Shown one piece after another: positions 58,120 through 61,580 of a DNA stretch of 61,580 bases. Both the position numbers and the translations under genes were made by a program. The stretch is taken from NCBI RefSeq assembly GCF_002007215.1, contig NZ_MUHX01000015.1, forward strand, positions 1-61,580. Direction: 5' to 3'. Numbering within the stretch: the stretch's first letter is position 1; each line of letters starts with the position of its first letter. Below the pieces are notes generated by a model that saw only the letters and a list, made by a program, of their open reading frames with translations, was not told the DNA's origin and ran no database searches. This DNA comes from Pyramidobacter sp. C12-8. Lineage in GTDB: Bacteria > Synergistota > Synergistia > Synergistales > Dethiosulfovibrionaceae.

Positions 58120-59258
58120 AAGTCACCGTCGTCACCGCGTTTCCCGATTTTCTCGACAGCTTCGCGCGCACCAGCATCGTCGGCCGCGCCGTGGAAAAAG
58201 GGCTGATCGACGTGGAGATCGTGAACCTGCGCGACTTTGCGCAGGGCAATTACCGGCAGATCGACGATTACAGCTTCGGCGGCAAAGGCGGCATGACCCT
58301 CATGCCCGAAGTGCTGGAGCGGGCGCTGCATTCCGTCCGCGGCGAAAGGACGAAAGTTCTCTTCCCCACGCCCGTCGGCGCCGTGCTGACGCAGGACCTC
58401 GTCGAAGCGCTTGCGCGCGAAGAACATCTTGCGATCTTCTGCGGCCATTACGAAGGACTGGACGAGCGTTTCGTCGAGAAGTACGTCGATCTGGAATACT
58501 CCATCGGCGATTACGTCCTCACCGGCGGCGAGATCCCCGCCATGACGCTGATCGACGCGCTCTCGCGCCTCGTTCCCGGCGTCGTCGGCAAAGAGCTTTC
58601 CGTCGCCGACGACTCGTTCTACAACGGCATGCTCGACACGCCCCACTTCACCCGCCCCGCCGTCTGGCAGGGCATGGAAGTCCCCGCCGAACTCACGTCC
58701 GGCGACGACGCCCAGATCGAGAAATGGCGCCGACGCGCCGCGGCCGGCCGCACGCTCTCGCGCCGTCCCGATCTGCTCAGCCGCGCCAACGTGATGGACT
58801 ATCTGCAAGACGAAGTGTATCTTGGTCTTTCAATCGATCCCACCGCGCCGGAACTGGCCGCCGAACTCGCGCAGATCGTTCAAACCGCAAAAGCCTACGG
58901 CCTCGCGCGCGTGATCGCCGCGCCGCAGAAGTGCGAAGACTTTGACGCGCTCCGCAGCCGGCTGTCCGAAGTTCCCGAAATCAAGTGCGTCCCCTCCGTC
59001 AGCCGCATGGCGGAGTGGGTCGCGAGAAAAAAACATGGCCCGCTCCTCACCATCGCCGTGCAGATCCCTTCAGGCATCCCATGGATGGAAGCCAAACGGC
59101 AAATGGTCGGAGCGTCCGGTCCCGCGCTGATCCTTTTCGGCGCCGCGCCGGCGCAAGGCCGCGTCATCGCCATGCGGCCCCAGGAGACTACCGGTGGAGA
59201 ACTGCCTCGCACCGCTCTGATCTCCGCTACGCTGGACCGGTTTTTCGGTTCCAGATAA
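58116..59258 (+). CDS. trmD: tRNA (guanine-N1)-methyltransferase TrmD with C-terminal SPOUT-like domain
   Basis: Residues 1-~230 are TrmD, which methylates G37 of tRNAs: VTAFPDFLDSFARTSIVGRA, DYSFGGKGGMTLMPE near residue 50, FCGHYEGLDERF near 108, YSIGDYVLTGGEIPAM near 129, the knot region typical of the enzyme, and LLSRANVMDY near 220. Residues ~238-380 (VYLGLSIDPTAPELAAELAQ, TAKAYGLARVIAAPQKCEDF, GPALILFGAAPAQG) match the additional SAM-dependent SPOUT module (PF09936 type) attached to TrmD in some phyla. Start GTG 58116 overlaps the rimM stop. Total 380 residues versus ~240-250 for ordinary TrmD. Confidence 0.92.
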   Translation: MKVTVVTAFPDFLDSFARTSIVGRAVEKGLIDVEIVNLRDFAQGNYRQIDDYSFGGKGGMTLMPEVLERALHSVRGERTKVLFPTPVGAVLTQDLVEALAREEHLAIFCGHYEGLDERFVEKYVDLEYSIGDYVLTGGEIPAMTLIDALSRLVPGVVGKELSVADDSFYNGMLDTPHFTRPAVWQGMEVPAELTSGDDAQIEKWRRRAAAGRTLSRRPDLLSRANVMDYLQDEVYLGLSIDPTAPELAAELAQIVQTAKAYGLARVIAAPQKCEDFDALRSRLSEVPEIKCVPSVSRMAEWVARKKHGPLLTIAVQIPSGIPWMEAKRQMVGASGPALILFGAAPAQGRVIAMRPQETTGGELPRTALISATLDRFFGSR

Positions 59259-59288
59259 AACACCCGACAAACAGGGAGGTAATGCAGT

Positions 59289-59642
59289 ATGGATCCCAGA
59301 GTAAAACTCGTTGAGCAGAAATACATGAAGCCGGAGGGCGAAATCCCCGCCTTCCGCGCGGGCGACACCGTGCGCGTTTCCGTCAAGGTCAAGGAAGGCG
59401 CCCGCGAGCGTCTTCAGGCCTTCGAAGGCATCGTTATCGCCCGCAAGCACGGCGGCATCGGCGAAAGCTTCACCGTCCGCAAGATCAGCAACGGCGTCGG
59501 CGTGGAGAGGATTTTCCCCCTTCACTGCCCCAGCGTCGCCCAGATCGAAGTCAAGCGCCTCGGCCGCGTCCGTCGCGCCAAGCTGTACTATCTGCGCAAG
59601 CTCAGCGGCAAGAGCGCCCGCATCAAAGAGCGCCGCGCTTAA
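59289..59642 (+). CDS. rplS: 50S ribosomal protein L19
   Basis: 117-residue L19: [20 protein letters not shown] near residue 22, [40 protein letters not shown] and [23 protein letters not shown] precedes the ATG at 59289. Last gene of the ribosomal/SRP operon; a strong terminator follows. Confidence 0.97.
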   Translation: MDPRVKLVEQKYMKPEGEIPAFRAGDTVRVSVKVKEGARERLQAFEGIVIARKHGGIGESFTVRKISNGVGVERIFPLHCPSVAQIEVKRLGRVRRAKLYYLRKLSGKSARIKERRA

Positions 59643-59674
59643 TATCTTCGTAGAGGCATTGAGCTTAGTAACGG

Positions 59675-59724
59675 AAAAAGAGTTCTTTCGGGCGGTTTTA
59701 CACCGTCAGAAAGAACTCTTTTTT
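59675..59724 (+). terminator. Terminator of the rplS operon
   Basis: AAAAAGAGTTCTTTC (59675-59689) pairs with GAAAGAACTCTTTTT (59709-59723), with an inner CGG/CCG pairing and a final T-run of six. Confidence 0.92.
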
Positions 59725-59744
59725 ATATCCGCGCATTCCCTAGA

Positions 59745-60050
59745 TTACTCCACATTCCACAGCAACACATTCGGATTGTCTGGACTGGGATACCCCTTCG
59801 TCTTGCCCGTCATCTTGAGGACATCGAACTTTCACCCTGAGAGCACACAGACGATTATCCCGATAGTCGTAGTTCAGCGGCCGCACATACGGCTCCCCGC
59901 CGTCGATCATCGCCGTCTTCAGAATCAGCGTCTTGCGGAGAATCGATTCGGGGAAAGCATTCAATACCGTCGGCAGAATCTCAAGCGCCGCGCAAACAAT
60001 TTCGTTTCGTCCTCTGGATCACGTGCGCAGCGCGTAAATTATAAAACCGC
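59745..60050 (-). pseudogene. Frameshifted remnant of an unknown gene
   Basis: On the minus strand protein-like sequence is split between frames: AALEILPTVLNAFPESILRK and TLILKTAMIDGGEPYVRPLN-YDYRDNR in one frame, then FDVLKMTGKTKGYPSPDNPN and VLLWNVE in another, ending at a TAA at 59745. A single indel near 59825-59850 would rejoin them, and MPLRFYNLRAAHVIQRTKRN upstream may be a third piece. I do not recognise the family. The remaining part of the 59725-60057 gap holds no other gene. Confidence 0.45.
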
Positions 60051-60057
60051 AGAGGCA

Positions 60058-60086
60058 TTGACATAAAATTTTTATTCCACTATCCT
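60058..60086 (+). promoter_or_regulatory. Promoter of the C45-type hydrolase gene
   Basis: Perfect TTGACA (60058-60063), 17-nt AT-rich spacer, TATCCT (60081-60086), 55 nt before the start codon. Confidence 0.65.
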
Positions 60087-60140
60087 TCTGTTCAGGAGTT
60101 GCCGGCAGCCCCTTATTACAAAAATAAGGAGCGCAATCTC

Positions 60141-61145
60141 ATGAATCATGAAATATTCTCGGGAACGCATTACAATATCGGCCGTCAGTGGGGACAAAAA
60201 CTGGCGCAGCGAAACGTTTCACTCCTCTCTCAGATTCCCTTTCCGCTTTCCGAAGAAGCAGGAAACTTCGCTTCGGCCTGTCTGCCCGTTTATCAAAAAT
60301 TTTTTCCGGAAATCCTCGATGAAATCCAAGGCGTCGCGGATGGGCAAGACTGTTCCCCCGAAAAGCTGCGGACGCTTCTGTTCAGCCTCTATTCGATAGC
60401 GCCGGGCGCCAACTGTTCCTGCTTTGCGCTGTCGGGCAAAGGACAGATCCTGCTTGGCCGCAACAGCGATTTCTTCTCGGAGCTCAAAGAACAAAATATG
60501 AACGTCATTTACGACGTTCCCGCCGCCTCGCAGGGCTTCACCGCGAACACGACCAGCTTCATACAGATGGAAGACGGCGTCAACCGCCTCGGTCTTGCCG
60601 TCGGTCTTACCTCGGTTCTGCCGCGACGCATAAAGCCGGGAATGAACGCGGGACTGCTGCTGCGCTTCTTTCTGGAAAAATGCCGTAACGTCGACGACAT
60701 GCTTCAAAGCATTGCCAAGATCCCCATCAGCTCTTCACAAACCTTCACCGCCGCCGATCCATCGGGCAGAATCGCTTTGATCGAATGCAGCTCCGAACAC
60801 GTGAGCGTCAGTTCCACCCCTCTACCGCAGAACTTTCTCTGCGCCGTCAACAGTTTTCATATGAGCCCAATGGACAGCCTCCAGAAAGCCGCGGCCGAAG
60901 AGTGGTCCTCGGAACGCCGATATCGGACGATGAGAGATTCCCTCATAAAGGGGCGCGTCACCGACGCCTCTTCCGCCCAAAAACTGTTGAGCGGCAAACA
61001 CGGCTTTCTGAGTCAGTATCCCCCCAGTACAGGCAAAGATACCGTCTGGTCCGTCGTCTACGATCTCGCAAACAGAAAAATCTACCGCGCCGAAGGCAAT
61101 CCGCAGCGTTGTCCTTTCCGTCACGATCAGCGATTCCCGCTTTAA
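60141..61145 (+). CDS. C45-family autoproteolytic acyltransferase/hydrolase
   Basis: Ntn-hydrolase of the C45 (acyl-CoA:6-aminopenicillanate acyltransferase-like) family, 334 residues, self-processing before a cysteine. The nucleophile is likely the first Cys of GANCSCFALSGKGQILLGRN near residue 94, followed by the usual RNSDFF; other typical parts are DVPAASQGFTANTTSFIQME, NRLGLAVGLTSVLPRRIKPG, TAADPSGRIALIECSSE and GKDTVWSVVYDLANRKIYRA. ATG 60141 is 9 nt behind AAGGAG. No signal peptide, so probably cytoplasmic. The physiological substrate is unknown (N-acyl amino acid or peptide amide). Confidence 0.88.
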   Translation: MNHEIFSGTHYNIGRQWGQKLAQRNVSLLSQIPFPLSEEAGNFASACLPVYQKFFPEILDEIQGVADGQDCSPEKLRTLLFSLYSIAPGANCSCFALSGKGQILLGRNSDFFSELKEQNMNVIYDVPAASQGFTANTTSFIQMEDGVNRLGLAVGLTSVLPRRIKPGMNAGLLLRFFLEKCRNVDDMLQSIAKIPISSSQTFTAADPSGRIALIECSSEHVSVSSTPLPQNFLCAVNSFHMSPMDSLQKAAAEEWSSERRYRTMRDSLIKGRVTDASSAQKLLSGKHGFLSQYPPSTGKDTVWSVVYDLANRKIYRAEGNPQRCPFRHDQRFPL

Positions 61146-61164
61146 GAAAAAAGAGCCAAAAAAG

Positions 61165-61211
61165 GCCGGCCCGCGGCGGGAAGGATTTTCCGCAGCGGGC
61201 CGGCGATTTTT
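61165..61211 (+). terminator. Terminator after the C45 hydrolase gene
   Basis: GCCGGCCCGC (61165-61174) pairs exactly with GCGGGCCGGC (61195-61204), with an inner GCGG/CCGC pairing, then GATTTTT. Confidence 0.9.
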
Positions 61212-61243
61212 GAACGAAGATTTTTAAGCGAAGATTTTCGAGC

Positions 61244-61306
61244 GGAGAAAGGAAGAGAAAAAGAGAAGAAGGAAGAAGAAGAAGGAAGAAGTAAGGAAGA
61301 AAAAAC
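61244..61306. repeat. Homopurine low-complexity tract
   Basis: 48 consecutive purines (61244-61291), one T, then 13 more purines, built from GAAGAA/GGAAGA units. It lies between the C45 gene terminator and the 5S rRNA gene; on the rRNA strand it is a pyrimidine tract downstream of 5S. A short tandem (CGAAGATTTT followed by TAAG or CGAG) precedes it at about 61215-61242. Confidence 0.8.
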
Positions 61307-61437
61307 AGAGACACGGGCGACGACCTACTCTCCCGCGAAGCGAATCGCAGTACCATCGGCGCGTGAGGGCTTAACTGCCGGGTTCGGCATGGGACCGGGT
61401 GGACCCCCTCCGCTTTTATCACCAGTATCTCTGTTCA
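61300..61437 (-). terminator. Outer stem and T-run enclosing 5S rRNA
   Basis: Minus strand: ACAGAGATAC just before 5S pairs (one G-T) with GTGTCTCTGT just after it, immediately followed by TTTTTT. This can serve both as the RNase processing stem for the 5S precursor and as the intrinsic terminator of the rRNA operon. Confidence 0.65.
61314..61425 (-). rRNA. rrf: 5S ribosomal RNA
   Basis: Minus-strand sequence with conserved 5S segments: GTCCCATGCCGAACCCGGCA, AGTTAAGCCCTC, GCGCCGATGGTACTGC and GGGAGAGTAGGTCGTCGCC. Helix I pairs GGTGAT at the 5' end (61420-61425) with GTCGCC at the 3' end. The ends are approximate within a few bases. Flanking ACAGAGATAC and GTGTCTCTGT form an outer stem followed by T6, so processing and termination elements directly enclose the gene. 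It is the last gene of an rRNA operon reading into the window from the right. Confidence 0.95.
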
Positions 61438-61492
61438 ATTCGACTTCCGCAACTGCCATGGACGCGTCCACAGTCAGTGCGAAAGCGAAACC

Positions 61493-61547
61493 TTTTCGTT
61501 GTTCTTTTTTCGTTTCTCTTTTTCGTTTCTTCTTTTCGTTTCTCTTC
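61493..61547. repeat. Tandem repeat in the 23S-5S spacer
   Basis: About four units of 12-15 nt of the form TTTTCGTTTCTCTT (plus strand), with small variations, between the 5S gene and the right edge. On the rRNA strand the unit is AAGAGAAACGAAAA. The last ~30 nt of the window may approach the 23S 3' end but are too short to assign. Confidence 0.75.
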
Positions 61548-61580
61548 TCTCGAACAGCACGAAACTGAAACAGGTTAAGG

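Noticed and set aside
61493-61547. Tandem repeats near the right edge as a CRISPR array.
   Set aside because: Units are ~14 nt, contiguous without spacers, and lie in an rRNA operon spacer; no cas genes occur in the window.

Overview
The window looks like a chromosomal segment of a GC-rich, anaerobic, amino-acid-fermenting bacterium of the Synergistota, plausibly Pyramidobacter or a close relative. This is inferred from gene content (SUF system, anaerobic cobalamin pathway, histidine degradation, TRAP and polar amino-acid transporters, TolC-type outer-membrane protein) and was not checked by any search.

Layout. (1) 1-7300: a visibly lower-GC block on the plus strand with an orphan panB, a three-gene TRAP transporter (dctP-dctQ-dctM), a GltS-type carboxylate symporter and a YtcJ-type amidohydrolase. 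It ends at a truncated IS3-family transposase (7.4-7.8 kb), where composition changes to high GC. (2) 7.8-12.7 kb, minus strand: sufC-sufB-sufD-sufS-sufU, for Fe-S cluster assembly. (3) 13.2-17.2 kb: one amino-acid ABC ATPase followed by two paralogous proteins that each fuse a periplasmic binding domain to a permease domain, behind a 180-nt leader. (4) 17.4-21.4 kb: a LysR regulator, an XRE regulator/ImmA-type peptidase pair, a secreted beta-repeat/PDZ-like protein and an RpiR regulator. (5) 38.4 down to 21.5 kb, minus strand: a 17-gene tetrapyrrole and cobalamin series behind a cobalamin riboswitch with its own promoter and terminator: cbiK (exported), btuC-btuD-btuF-like ABC transporter, cbiL, an unassigned membrane protein, cbiC, cbiD, cbiET, cbiF, cbiG, cbiH, cbiJ-sirC, hemC, cobA-hemD, hemB, cbiA. 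CbiD, CbiG and CbiK mark the anaerobic (early cobalt insertion) route, and most genes overlap by a few bases.

(6) 38.7-43.5 kb: a GNAT acetyltransferase, an acyl-CoA ligase, an M23 peptidase, a small CPHC thioredoxin-like protein and a TolC-family protein. (7) 43.7-44.0 kb: tRNA-Thr(UGU), tRNA-Tyr(GUA), tRNA-Thr(GGU); both Thr tRNAs have C at T-loop position 55. (8) 44.1-46.8 kb: a SYLF-domain protein, a secreted aspartoacylase-like zinc hydrolase and an unknown secreted protein. (9) 47.0-53.0 kb: an IclR regulator and hutI-hutU-hutH, converting histidine to formiminoglutamate. (10) 53.3-54.9 kb, minus strand: an asparaginase-fold protein with altered catalytic motifs, coupled to a LUD-domain protein. 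(11) 55.2-59.6 kb: the housekeeping operon ylxM-ffh-rpsP-khpA-rimM-trmD-rplS behind a consensus promoter; trmD carries an extra C-terminal SPOUT-like domain. (12) 59.7-61.6 kb: a frameshifted gene remnant, a C45-type Ntn hydrolase and, on the minus strand, a 5S rRNA gene at the end of an rRNA operon whose 23S gene lies beyond the window.

No CRISPR array, prophage or obvious defence locus was seen. The most interesting items are the orphan-panB uptake/hydrolase cluster, the unassigned membrane gene and exported chelatase inside the riboswitch-controlled operon, the tandem binding-protein/permease fusions, the degenerate asparaginase, the C55 threonine tRNAs and two families of dispersed intergenic repeats.
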